DNA from: Tillus elongatus
Taxonomy: Eukaryota; Arthropoda; Insecta; Coleoptera; Cleridae
Direction: 5' to 3'
DNA: 64,000 nucleotides
Assembly (NCBI GenBank): GCA_964006375.1
Contig: OZ023265.1
Location: 7,751,660 to 7,815,659 of the forward strand
A program made the translations under genes and the position numbers. Below the pieces are notes generated by a model, which saw only the letters and a program-made list of their open reading frames with translations, did no database searches and was not told where the DNA came from. The first letter of the stretch is position 1. Each line of letters opens with the position of its first letter. Shown piece after piece: positions 25,032-36,039 of this stretch.

Positions 25032-25984
25032 TGTATGTATCACACCGATAACTCAAAAACTAATGGGCCGATTTTAATTAAATTTGGTGAGTACCTTCCG
25101 CTTGTAAGTGGCTTGGACAGGTTCGTTAGTCAAGAAAATCGGCCTAGGTTTTCCCGGACAATTTTGTGTTTTCTTTCGAAAAAAAATCATATCTCCGGAA
25201 ATAACAAAGTAAGGGAAACTAAATTTGGTACACGATTTTACGTCATTATAGGTAAATTACCTACCAAAATTTAGATCTGTAGGTTTAAATACAAAAAAGT
25301 TATAGGCATTTAAAGAAAAATAAATTGGGGTTTTTCTCAAAACGTCAAAGTCGCGAATTAAAACGTCAAAATTGGCAACCTTTACGCAAAGAACCTGAAA
25401 CTAATATAAGCTATGGTAAGAAAATGTCTCAAGAAGAATGTTTTACAAAGCCTGAAGTCTTAGCTTCAACCGTCATTGTCCTTCATTTTACTAAAATATT
25501 TCCAGAAAAATTTGTCGATTGAAAAGTGCAACATTTAACGCGTTATAACTTTGAAAATATTAATTTTAGAAAAAAAAGTTTGTAGTAAAAATTGTAGAAA
25601 ATGTGTCTATTGAAATGTTAAGTTATAAGCATTTTATTTTTTAAACAATTATTAACAAAGATAAAGGTAAAAAAGTCAATAATGAATGCTAATAGTCGTA
25701 TAAGTTGTAAACGGTGAGTGATACAAAAAAAATTTTTAACAAAAAAGATGAAAAATGCAATTATCTACAATAAAGCTTATTATTATTTTTGGCCTGAAGT
25801 GCACGGTTATGGAGATATAGGCCGAAACGGTTTTTCTCAAAATGGCGGCACTTCCGCCCTCCTAATTTGTAAGGATTTTGTGTTTTTACATTTAGTACGT
25901 AATTCTGAACCTATCTATAAAAAAATAACTCCTGTAGTTTAGTGCATAATGGACAAGAGTAAGGGGCTCCTCTATTGCCTGTAC
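24416..25984. mobile_element. Long inverted-repeat element (~400-bp arms)
   Basis: Left arm about 24416-24815 and right arm about 25575-25984 are complementary over roughly 400 bp. They start GTACAGGCA and end TGCCTGTAC, with TA on both outer sides. The arms share conserved GGAGGGCG...GCCGCCATTTTGAG sequence. The interior is occupied by an AT-core element copy. No transposase was found, so it is a foldback or long-TIR element. Confidence 0.75.
24823..25545 (+). mobile_element. AT-core element nested in the long inverted repeat
   Basis: It has a degenerate hairpin end (TTAGTGCATTTTC), the CCCCTAGAACACATATCC block, a TA core about 24934-25003 followed by a (TATG)n tract to 25040, then the ATAACTCAAAAACTAAT block and the interior block seen at 14.3 and 48.1 kb. 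The far GCAGCAAGTGCG end is missing. Confidence 0.65.
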
Positions 25985-25986
25985 TA

Positions 25987-26335
25987 TTTGGAATCAATTT
26001 AAAATGATGAACATGGCAGTTTAATGACTCATACGTGTCAAAATTCTTAACTAGAAATTAAATGTATTCCTATAAAACAAAATGAAAGAAATCTGGAACA
26101 AACCATAAATATTGGTTGGAGAGGTATGCCTGGAGATAAAGACAACAATGGCAATGAAATACGAAAAAATAATACAAAATTTTGTCATTTTGGTCTGACC
26201 CATTGGGGGTTTTGATGATAATAATTGTTCGATTTCACCACTCAAAATCCCTATAACCTATTTGCCAGAAAATGGACTGTATAAGTTGTATCAAAGCCGT
26301 AGCCATCTAAATTCAAGTTAAGAAAAGTTGTATCA
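25987..26335. other. Spacer, nothing recognised
   Basis: No gene or named repeat was recognised. Confidence 0.35.
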
Positions 26336-26339
26336 ATAA

Positions 26340-26460
26340 TAGTAGATTATAGCACGAGTCAATAATGATAGCTATTATTCCCGAGGAATATTTACGAACC
26401 GAGCCGCGAAAGCGGCGAAGGAGTAACATTCCGAGGTAATAATAGCCATTATTACGAGTA
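26340..26460. repeat. Imperfect palindrome rich in CCGAGG/GCGGC
   Basis: The segment reads nearly the same on both strands (ATAATGATAGCTATTATTCC against GGTAATAATAGCCATTATTA) around a GAGCCGCGAAAGCGGCGAA centre. The short GC-rich hairpin stands out from the AT-rich flanks and directly borders the Crypton-like remnant. Confidence 0.5.
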
Positions 26461-26469
26461 GTATACTCT

Positions 26470-27286
26470 ACTTTATCTACGACTAATTCATTAAATTGAA
26501 ACTTTTAATAAACAACTTTATTTGTTAATAATATTAAAATTAGTAATAGTACAATTAATAAACTGAATTGGTCGTGAACTATCAATAACTTTGGAAGACT
26601 TTTGAAAACAAATATTTGGAATTTCGGCTGCTGTAAAGGAAGAAGATGCTTCATTACTATTTATCTGTTTAGCAATAGTATCTGCTGTTGCTGTCTTGTT
26701 TCTCATAGACCAATTAATGTAACCTTCAGCTACCTCTATAGATTTCCAGCCCCCATGACGCTTTAATCCAGTTATATCGCCTCCTCAACGTCATGGTTTA
26801 TTCTTAACATAGATTTAATTATTGAATAGAATGACCATAAAGAGGATGGTTTGTATTTTGCACTTAACTTAGCGAAATAGGCCAGCACAATTTGTTCGGA
26901 AATTGAATTTGCGTTGTTTCGAAGACGCCATCCGTTGAAGGTTGCGTACGTTTTATTATAAATGGATTTTGATGTATCCGGTATCAAGGTAGATGTTGTT
27001 GCTGCAGCTAATTCCACAATTTTTGGAGGTGTACAAGTAAAAGACTCTTTATTATCATCCATCTCAATACAAATACACAAATACTACGCGTTTGACACTG
27101 ACAGTTTTGAGTTTGTCTACTTTGTTTCTATAGTATTATTTAATTTGAGTAATTTTGTAATTGAAGGACAAAAGGGAATAATGACTATTAATCCCTCGAC
27201 CTTATTCCATTAGAGAATAAAATATGATATTATACTGCAAAAACCACAAGTATAATACTTACTTTATATATTAGTCGTAGATAAAT
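26470..27286 (-). mobile_element. Crypton-like remnant between short inverted repeats
   Basis: TTTATCTACGACTAA near 26471 and its complement near 27272 bound a region whose minus strand encodes parts of a tyrosine-recombinase-type protein. Canonical Cryptons lack terminal inverted repeats, so the ends may belong to a host element or be secondary. Confidence 0.45.
26518..27080 (-). pseudogene. Crypton-like tyrosine recombinase, internally deleted
   Basis: The first part (from 27080 down to about 26775) reads FNGWRLRNNANSISEQIVLA then YFAKLSAKYKPSSLWSFYSI, the N-terminal DNA-binding region typical of a large insect protein family related to Cryptons. After a one-base frame change it continues LKRHGGWKSIEVAEGYINWS, matching the C-terminal GGWKS...VxEGYI motif of such recombinases. 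That motif includes the presumed catalytic His/Trp-Tyr region. The central catalytic portion is missing, so it cannot be active. Identification is by motif memory. Confidence 0.5.
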
Positions 27287-27309
27287 AATATTATACATTA
27301 AATATTACT

Positions 27310-28090
27310 ATACTCTGTCACATAATAATACAAAACTCACTCCCGCCCACTTTTATATTATTTTGGTAAAAAAATAATTAAAATAAAACTGATATTTAAG
27401 TTAAGCCTGTGAATTATTGTAATGTGGATGTATTGGTGGGGGTTGAAAGCGATAAAAAAATTATATATAAAGATATAATGTGAGGCTTCGGTAAATAATA
27501 TAAAAACGCAAAAACTCAAACCGAATGCGGCACTAGTAAAACATGTTGCCATATTGTGCGTAGAATTCTTTTTATGACGTAATAATTTCTAAATCTAATA
27601 GACACAGTATTGTCATTTATTGCATCTGTCATCAGTAAATGCAGGGCGAGCATGAGGGAAAAGCCGACTGAGTGTATTGTTCTAGTTAATGACCCGAATT
27701 TCGAACTTTATCCACCGATTAGCTTGTTGCTTGAGTATTGTTTCACTGAGCCACTCAGTGCGCTAATACAAAACTACAACTGCGGAGGCACTAGAAATAA
27801 TCTACTATAGACTAGGATAGTGTGACGTTTTATTTGTCAACTAGTGGTAATACGAGATTCATAAGGCAGCAAAGAGAAGTAGCATGTCGAAATTGTAATG
27901 AAAATTATTGTTTCTCCTTCAATTTGTGTGTACGGTGATCTTGTTGACTGGATTTATTGTGAACTAGGCTTTGACTGTCTATAGAGTTAATTTATTGAGA
28001 CATCTGATATGATAGAAATGTGACGCATGAAATGTCAATCGAGGCAGAGGTACATAATAATGATTTTAACTAAGTAAACGCCTTTCTAGC
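27310..28090. other. Spacer, nothing recognised
   Basis: Open frames at 27358-27552 (minus) and 27610-27810 (plus) have no recognisable motif. The ~27600-27800 part is less AT-rich. Confidence 0.35.
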
Positions 28091-28511
28091 AATTATACAG
28101 TGTGGACGTAAAGTTCGTCCCCCCCCCCCCTCTCTAATTTTGGAACCGTCCGGTATATTGTGACGAAATTTGGAATGATAATATATGAGCAAGGTCTGCA
28201 TTTTTTTGACATATCAATGACAGCTTTAGATTTCAAGGTGACAGCTGCGCGCGCTTTTGGAATACTTTTTTAAATGGAAATGGGGGTCGAGTGAAACCTC
28301 ATTTTGAAGATTTTTTTATGCTCAGAACATTCTCAAGTTTTAAAAATATTTGGTTCAGTATTTTCCAAATAAGAATCAATAATATCGGTTTCTGTGTTAT
28401 GACTACCCTTGTTTATAACACACTTTTCTTACCTATTAGATATCATTTTTTTCTAAAAAAAATTACTGCTATTCATCTGTAGCAAATTATGCACACATTT
28501 GCATGTTGTTT

Positions 28512-28552
28512 GGAGAACCACAGATGCTATTTAACTCATCTGTGGTTTCTCC
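28512..28552. repeat. 15-bp hairpin inside left mariner TIR
   Basis: GGAGAACCACAGATG and CATCTGTGGTTTCTCC form a stem with one bulge. It lies in the extra segment absent from the right inverted repeat. Confidence 0.6.
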
Positions 28553-28613
28553 ATTTTCTACACTTTTCTACCTATTACATGTCATTATTGATTGCTCCTG
28601 TCATACTGTTTTT

Positions 28614-28672
28614 AGTGAATTTTCTTAAAAAAAACAGCAATGACGAGATCGCGACTTTTGAATTTTTAATAT
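28614..28672 (+). mobile_element. AT-core element terminal fragment in mariner
   Basis: TTAGTGAATTTTCTTAAAAA followed by GATCGCGACTTTTGAATTTT matches the hairpin end of AT-core elements. It sits between the left inverted repeat and the transposase start and has no counterpart on the right. Confidence 0.55.
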
Positions 28673-28715
28673 TTCGATTTAGTATTGACAGAAAGTATTA
28701 GTTCGGAATTGCTTT

Positions 28716-29758
28716 AAATGGCTCGTTCTTTACAAGATGAGCTTGAAGCGGTTATTATTTTTGGCGAAGCTAAGCGGAATTTCGTATGTTCAATGTACGC
28801 TATCCAGAACGCCAAATATGCAGAAATTTTTTACGAAAACTAATTTCAAAATTTAATGAAATGGGTACGGTGAAAGACGCTCCGAGGTCTGGGGAGCCTA
28901 AAATTGTGGAAGATGTAAAAGTCTAGGTCTTATCTGAAATGATTGTCAATCCCCAACAGCCAACGAAGCACGTGGCTGGGGCATGTAATATTTCGCGTAC
29001 TTCTGTCAAAAGAATTTTGAAAATCCATAAGTTTCACCCATATAAAATAAAAATTATACACGTAATAACAGAAGATGAGCCTGAGAGACAACTCGAATTT
29101 TGCGAAATTATGTCAGGAAGAATCGTAGAGAATCAGCACTACTTGCGGAATATCTGTTTCAGTGACGAGAGTACTTTTTTTACATGGAAAAGTTAATACC
29201 CAAAACTGTAGGTACTGGAGTGACGAAAACCCCCATGTTTTCAGGGAGGGACACATACAGTTCCCCCAGAAAATAGATGTTTCGGCGGGCATTTTGGGTA
29301 ATCACATCATAGGTCCCATTTTTCAGGAAGAAAATCTTAATGGCCCCAGATATCTGCATATGTTGCAAAATGAAATTACTCCACATATTGATGATGTTGT
29401 TGCCCGAAACGCACATGAGTTTTAAGAGGTTATATTTCAACAAGACGGACTATTTTAGACAAGTCAGAAATTACCTGCATGAGACTTATGAAAATAGGTG
29501 GATTGGTCGTCGAGGTCCTACGGAATGACCCGCTTGATCCCCAGACTTCATACCTCTAGATTTTTTTCTTTCGGGAATACGTTAAATCTGAGGTTTATAA
29601 AACGGCTCCCGGTTCATTAGAAGAACTTAGACAACGAATTACAGATGTTTGTTCAAGAATAACGCCACAGATGCTTCATAATGTCAGAGAAGAATTTACC
29701 CGTAGAATATTTATTGGTCAGGACGCCCATGGTGGTCATTTTCAACATCTGTTGAAGT
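28716..29758 (+). pseudogene. mariner/Tc1-like transposase, decayed
   Basis: The reading starts MARSLQDELEAVIIF and is then broken by stops and frameshifts. Recognisable parts are CFSDESTFFTW (first catalytic Asp), YWSDENPHVFREGHIQFPQK, GNHIIGPIFQEENLNGPRY, FQQDG (second Asp, 29444-29446), DRWIGRRGPTE-like sequence and SPDFIPLDFF (third acidic residue, 29544-29546). The ~100-nt gap between the last two fits a DD34D-type triad with indels. The end resembles RRIFIGQDAHGGHFQHLLK. It is inactive because of multiple stops. Confidence 0.85.
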
Positions 29759-30283
29759 AACCACTTCAACAGTTTGTGCCTTTAGATTTTATATGAATTG
29801 TTTTTCAATTTTCTTAGTTAGGGTTAATTAGTTGTTATTTGTTTACTGTTAAATTATGTTTTATTTTGAAACATAAATAATGTACAATAACCTATGTGTA
29901 CTTTACTGGGGAAACAGTATGACAGGAACAATCAATAATGACATCTAATAGGTAAAAAAAAAGTGTGTTATAAACAAGGGTAGTCAAAACGCAGAAACCG
30001 ATATTATTGATGCTTATTTGGAAAATACTGAACCAAATGTTTTCAAAACTGGATAATGTTCTGAGCATAAAAAGACCTTCAAAATGAGGCATCACTCGAC
30101 CCCCATTTCCATTTTAAAAAATATTCCGAAACCGCGCGCAACTGTCACCTAGACATCTAAAGCTGCCATTGATATGTCAAAAAATGCAGACCTTGCCTTA
30201 TATTATCTTTCCAAATTTCATCACAATATACCGGACGGTTCAGAAATTAAAGAGGGGTGGGGGGACAAGGTACTCACTGTATA

Positions 30284-31907
30284 AAGGTTCTACATTGAAG
30301 CTGAGCTTTAATTTACTAAGCTGAATTAACCTGACAAACATTTCTCTAATTTTAATGCATATAAAAAATTTTCTCACAGGCAAAGAAAACCTCAAAAGGA
30401 GGAGAAAAAAATTGTTATGGGCCAATTTAAGGCAGGTCATACTAAATCTACCAGAACTCTTTTGTTTAACATTGGTTGCTCATTTTTCTTTTAAATCACT
30501 AACAGCTAACTTTTCAGCAAAACATGTTTAAACCCGTTTTAAAACAATCTATATCTCAATTAGGTAAATAATATATTTTTCCCAAAGAAGAGAGTTTCAG
30601 ACCCTATGTTACCTAAGTTAGTTAAATTAGGATTTCTTTATATGGAAAATAGCAGCAAAAACCCATTCTACCCACTGATTTTTTAGTAAGCAGTACAAGC
30701 AAAATAGTTTGGTAAAGTTGTTTTGTTGCAACTAACGTTTAGCTATTATTTAAAATAACTCAAAGCTGGTACATACCCTTTTAGCAAAGACATTTATAAG
30801 CTCGTTTTAAAATAGTTTATAATATAACAGTGAGGTCAAAAAAAATTATCTATAAGCTCAAATACAAAACCTTATTAACCTCATTTGAAATTGATCAAGA
30901 CCTTAAAACTTCAATACTTTTTGTTACTATGTGAAGAAAATCTTAGTTTTAACTTGTTATTAAATATTTAATATTGTTATAAGTTCAAAAAGAACATAAC
31001 TTTGAAAAGACGAACATAAAAGCTGGCTGATTTCAATGTTCGATGCAATATTATTCCACTAAATTTAAATTGGAAATACATGTGACGTATTCCCGCTCCA
31101 CTCTCTGATTGGTCAAGAGTTAGCAGACACCAGACAACATACCTATCTAGTTTATAAACCTTGGTCATAACTAACGTTTACTGATTGTCATCAAGTTTTT
31201 AATAAAGCCATTTTGAAACCGGTTTTAAAATCAAGGAGGTGAAAAATATATATACCTATAAGGTAAAAGTTCAAAATCTGATCTCACCTGAACTATTTCT
31301 TCAATGATGTGCCAGCAATAAAAAGAGTGTGTTTCGAAATTCAGTCCCAGAGTCAGTATTTTGAATAAGATAAGGTAACGTAACTGACATGGATTTTCCG
31401 TTTTGCAAAGACGTATTTATTCAAAATCATTTTATTGTTACCTTTATTAGAATGACGTAACCTAGCATTTAACATCTCATACGTCACAAAATCACCTTGT
31501 GCGTTTAAGTCAAAGCCTATATATCTCACTCAACGCATCTTTGCTGGAAAATTTGTATAATAATGTACATCAAGTGTAAAGTTGACACAAATTTATAAAT
31601 TATGTTATTTTCATGAGACCGAAGTGGAATGAAAATTCGATTCACATGGAATTGCACAGCCCTAGGACTAAGTGATAGTTTTGCTACTCTAGTAGTAATT
31701 AGTAGACAATAGGCTCTATTACATTAAGCTTCTAAAAAGCATTCTCTGCAATCTCGAATACACTGGTCCTTATTATATCAATTTATAAGTATAAAATAGG
31801 TCAGTTCAGCTATGTAAGTGTCGCAAATACAACCAATCACAAATGTTATATCAATTCAAACCTTATCTTATGTTTAAACTACAATATCTTTTGAGCTATA
31901 ACATGAG
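30284..31907. other. AT-rich spacer, nothing recognised
   Basis: This is the longest unannotated stretch in the central part. I see only scattered short open frames without motifs and no clear repeat boundaries. Confidence 0.4.
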
Positions 31908-31909
31908 TA

Positions 31910-32501
31910 GGTATAGATGGGGCATTCTGAGACCACCTACCACCGTCCACCTACCACTGCACATGAGCGTGACGTCACAGTGACGAAACGATATGGCGTA
32001 TGGAAAGCTGGTGACGTAATCTCTAGCCTGAGTTGACGTAATCCAAGATGGCTGCCAAGACGGGCGACCGAAAGTGAAAAATCCGGGACATTTGACATTC
32101 GAAATGATTTAGGCTAACCTGTCAAAATAAGAGGATCTGCCATTTTGATTTTACATGTAATGACGTATGTAAATATGACGGTTCACGCGGTTTAGACCAT
32201 ATGTGTGGTGTGTCATCTTACTGGTCTTGTTAAATAGAATTTAAATATGGTAAAGGACGCATGCGCAAACCCATCTTTTAGTTTTTTCGGGTTATGCCAC
32301 CATGTGTGAGGTGTCGTTTTACTCGTCTTGGCGCGTAATATTCAAATATAGCGGAACAGTCATCTTGGATTACGTCATCTTAGGTTAGAGCTTACGTCAG
32401 TAGCTTGTTGCCCACCATGTTGTTTCGTCACTGTGACGTCACGCGCCTGCGCAGTTGTAAGTGGAAGCCGGTAAATGGACTCGGAATGTGCCATCTATAC
32501 C
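31910..32501. mobile_element. 592-bp MITE with TA target duplication
   Basis: The ends GGTATAGATGG and CCATCTATACC are inverted and flanked by TA (31908-31909 and 32502-32503). Inverted similarity continues inward for about 130 bp, including TGACGTCACAGTGACGAAAC and GACGTAATCCAAGATG blocks. There is no ORF. Both arms carry the palindrome TGACGTCA, identical to a cAMP-response element. Confidence 0.8.
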
Positions 32502-32704
32502 TACTAACATGTATTTATATTTTATAATGCCCAGATTGTGGTTAGAGTCGGCTTTAGATTCAATAATAATTTCTAAAAAGCTAAGTGAATTTTCTCCATC
32601 TTATTTAAATGCAAAAGCAATAAAATTACCTGATCAAACATGCCTTACTAAGCTCAGTAAGAAATTAAAACACGTAGTAAAATCTTACAGGGTATATTTT
32701 ATTC

Positions 32705-32824
<120 letters not shown>

Positions 32825-33031
32825 TGTGCTCGTCGGAATAGATCACAAGATCAAAACATTGTGTTAAGCAAAATAATTTTAAAATATCGAAATGTTATTT
32901 TTAATATTAAATTTAACAATACCTATAAGCACATTCAAGGATCGTGTAAATATGTATATTCGAAACCTGTTTAGGCTGGTAAGAGTCCAGTTAATATTTC
33001 GAAAATATTATGACCATGATGAGATACAACA

Positions 33032-33307
33032 ATGGATAATGAAGAGGTTGGTATCAAACTTACAGGTCTAAAGTTGACAACCAACGGTTTGACTTGCGGC
33101 AGATTGATCAACGAAATCTATAAGAGTTGCTATAAAGAAGACACAGTTTTATATGATATTCTTATGATCTCAAAAGCTGTCAAACTTACTGAATATTGCG
33201 TTGAAACAGTTATCTTTGATATTATGCATTGTGTGGTATCAAATATAGATAATACTCAGAAATTTTATAAGCTTTTACAATCTGTTTCAATGCAATTATA
33301 TTACTAA
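33032..33307 (+). CDS. Uncharacterised 91-codon ORF
   Basis: The predicted product is acidic/mixed with evenly spaced Cys (NGLTCGRLINEIYKSCYKED, LTEYCVETVIFDIMHCVVSN). I recognise no family and see no splice sites that decide whether it is an exon. Chance or transposon origin is possible. Confidence 0.2.
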   Translation: MDNEEVGIKLTGLKLTTNGLTCGRLINEIYKSCYKEDTVLYDILMISKAVKLTEYCVETVIFDIMHCVVSNIDNTQKFYKLLQSVSMQLYY

Positions 33308-33429
33308 CTCACACGAACGAATTTGTGATTTAGTACTAAGTAGTTATTATTTTTAATAGGTTATTAAGGGTTATGTTTCGTTATTAAATGAGAACTCACA
33401 CCACCCCAACTTAACGATATCTTTGAACA

Positions 33430-34290
33430 TAACAGATGTTAAACGCAGACCTGGTTGTAATTTTCTATCTAAAAAATATAATTTTAAACGAGCTAATTTT
33501 CAGGGTTTCAAGTTATATATAATGCGGACTGGTCTGCGGCTTATGTTTCTTCCTTTGATACGAACGCTTGCGATGTGTTTTATGACATTCTGTGTGGTTT
33601 ATTCGACCGGTTTGTGCCATTTATGTGTCCTAAAAACCGCGAAAGTTTCCCTCCTTGGTTCACTGAGAGCATAATCAAAAAGCTCGACCATAAATCGTCA
33701 GCTTTTAAAAAATTTAAGAAATCTGGCTCTATATTTCAACAATTTAAGTTTATTAGGAGGAAACTCAATCGTGATATAGTTGCAGCATACAGGATGTACG
33801 TAGATAGGATGTACGTAGATAACTTGCAAAGAAATTTTGCTGCAGATCCCACCTCATTCTGGTCCTGCATTCACCTTAAACAAAATGAGGGCAGATTGTC
33901 TACTACATTAATTTACAAGGACGATCGCTTTGATGATCCTCAGTCCATGGTTGATGGTTTCGCTGACTTCTTTATATCTGCTCGTACACCCGGCAATGGC
34001 GCTCAATCTCATCCTGTTTTTTACCACTGAAATTGCTGACCAACACATTCATATTTCCCATATTTTGGAAAGTGGGGTTTTGGATTCAATAAAAAAACTT
34101 AAGCCAAAGATGACGCGTAGTCTTGATGGAATCCCTGCCCTTGTAATACGTGGCTGTGGTTTTGTCTTATGGAAACCACTTGCAAAACTGTTTAATCATT
34201 CCCTGTCAAAATGTTTATTTTCAGATTAGTGGAGACAAGGCAGGGTTTGGCTGGTTTTTAAAAGGGAGAATAGACACGATATTGTGAAGC
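33430..34290 (+). mobile_element. CR1/Jockey-type LINE: linker to RT start
   Basis: The frame 33575-34030 reads PPWFTESIIKKLDHKSSAFK, FKFIRRKLNRDIVAAYRMYV and DPTSFWSCIHLKQNEGRLST, the linker between endonuclease and RT of these LINEs. A frameshift near 34028 leads to LDSIKKLKPKMTRSLDGIPA and FNHSLSKCLF, the first RT block. A short MYVDRMYVDN direct duplication is visible. The catalytic RT core is absent. Confidence 0.75.
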
Positions 34291-34840
34291 CTGTGGAAAT
34301 TCCTACAACTTTTATTTAAAAAGTTTTTTCTAACACCAAAAAGAAATGTAGGAGAAGCTGCACCAGTTATAAAGACCAGACTCTGTACCTATTTAGTTAA
34401 GTTGGATCTGGCTTATCTTGCCATGCCTATCTGATTGTTTTGTAGTTTAAATTTGTGTATAGTTTTTAGCATGTTTTGTCTGAAGGTTTATACATATTTT
34501 TATGATATCAATAATGTTGTGTTTATATTTTTTGTGGAATTTTCTAGTTTGCAACATGTTGACATTATTGATTTTAAGGATTATATTGCTGATATTTGCT
34601 TCTCAATGAATATTATATCAGTTATATGTTTGCTATATTTTAATTCGAATTTTACTGAAGTATGGTGTATTTTACATAAGACATATTTGTAATTTTGTTG
34701 TTCTTTTTGACGTTCTCCCTACCAATTAATTGGTTTTTATTTATTTACCTTATGTACCTGGTTTAATAGATCTCTATTTATCTATCTATTATATTATATG
34801 AATTTAAAACTGACCCAACCACATTGCAGACATTTACTCG
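34291..34840 (+). other. Possible 3' UTR of the LINE, otherwise featureless
   Basis: AT-rich sequence ends with a TGTACCTGGTTTAATAGATC stretch and short (TCTA) repeats near 34765-34790, in the manner of a CR1-type 3' end. This would imply an internally deleted element. The assignment is weak. Confidence 0.3.
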
Positions 34841-35720
34841 TATGAGATGGTTGTGTTATGATGATATTTATAATATATGTAATCTATTTTCAAAATGAAT
34901 AGAAAATATTCCTAGTTAGATATAAAAGTCAGCAATTGGTTATATTCGCGCTATATATCCAACTTAAATAGCTGAACCAAACAACCGAACCTAAATCGAA
35001 ACAAAACTAGAAGAAGAACAAGAACATCTCTCCTGAAGTCTTTCGTTATAGGGCGATTCGATACAATTCCGATCGCATTGCAGCCACCTGTACATATTAT
35101 AACGTAGTAGGCCGGGTGAACATGAAAACGTTACGTCACAAGCGCGAAGAGCATTGATTGACTGACTCTAGGTGTAGCGGTAAAGCGGAATCTAATCCGG
35201 CCCCACTGGAATGTGGCCTTTTATGCGGTCACTAGTGCCGGTCTTTGTAGGGGTCTGAGGCGCTCCACGAGATGGACTCTTGTAGCTTAGATGCTACTTA
35301 TTCAATAGGGACTTTACTGGAAAGGTCTCTGCTGGCTGATGATCGACACAGCTATCATTGGGAAGATGGATGAGATACTCCACGACACTCTCCACGAGGT
35401 GGCGCCGTTGGTGCAGTTCTTGTTGGAGGGCGCGTTGCGGAGTTCAGCTGCAACAAACAGAAATATCATATAAACTTTGAAAGTCTCTGGAAAGCTTATA
35501 AAAAAATTCAAGAAAACGTTACGTACAAAGTGGAAAAGAGAAACAGTAGAAACTATTATTATACCAGGTGTCTCTAAATTATCGCCATCTTCGTTCCTTT
35601 AACATTTAAACTGTAGCTAAATCTTGGGTATTAGGAATTATACGGGGAAAATTAAATAATGTGTACAGAATACAGGTTTCCTAACATGATAAGGGAAAAG
35701 CTCAATGGGTGATTCTACTC
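34841..35720. other. Spacer with one GC-richer block at 35.0-35.45 kb
   Basis: The 35.04-35.45 kb block is markedly more GC-rich than its surroundings. On the minus strand it is preceded by a good splice-acceptor sequence (TTTCTGTTTGTTGCAG, ending about 35449). It could be a terminal exon or an unrecognised repeat. See the separate entry. Confidence 0.35.
35323..35448 (-). CDS. Candidate terminal exon, unidentified
   Basis: After the acceptor-like TTGTTGCAG the frame ELRNAPSNKNCTNGATSWRV continues to a TAG/TAA stop as SIISQQRPFQ. Another frame across the same DNA (HLVESVVEYLIHLPNDSCVD) looks equally protein-like, which weakens the case. I do not recognise either product, and no upstream exon was found. 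Confidence 0.15.
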
Positions 35721-36039
35721 GAACAATAACTATTGCCGCAAGCCGCAAATTATACAAATGTCCTGATAATACTTCAAAAAAATTACGATGTCAGTTCTCC
35801 ATGAAAAAAATAGTGGGGGTAGTTCGTATAACATTTTTAATTTTAAGGTCGTGCTACTGAGATACAGGGAGTTAAAGTTATTACGCTTAAAGCGATTTTC
35901 GTTAATTATCTTTAAAACGTCTAAAGTTAATATTTTCAAATTTTGTACATGAGTAGTAGAAGTAGCAGTGGTGGGGAGGCCAACTCCTAACATGTAGGCC
36001 ACAATGAGCTCTTTTTGCCAACCCCAGCAACCATGCTCT

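Larger units (their letters stand above)
28098..30279 (+). mobile_element. mariner/Tc1 element with long inverted repeats
   Basis: The element starts CAGTGTGGACGTAAAG and ends in CACTG, with TA (TATA on both sides) as target duplication. The right inverted repeat is about 370 bp (29911-30279). The left one (28098-28613) is the same plus an extra ~115-bp insertion/partial duplication near 28447-28560. A decayed transposase gene lies between. Long terminal repeats of this length are unusual for classic mariners, which usually have about 30 bp. Confidence 0.8.

Noticed and set aside
26340..26460. GC-rich hairpin as a possible terminator or CRISPR-type repeat
   Set aside because: It is single, imperfect and in eukaryotic repeat DNA, with no array of spacers.
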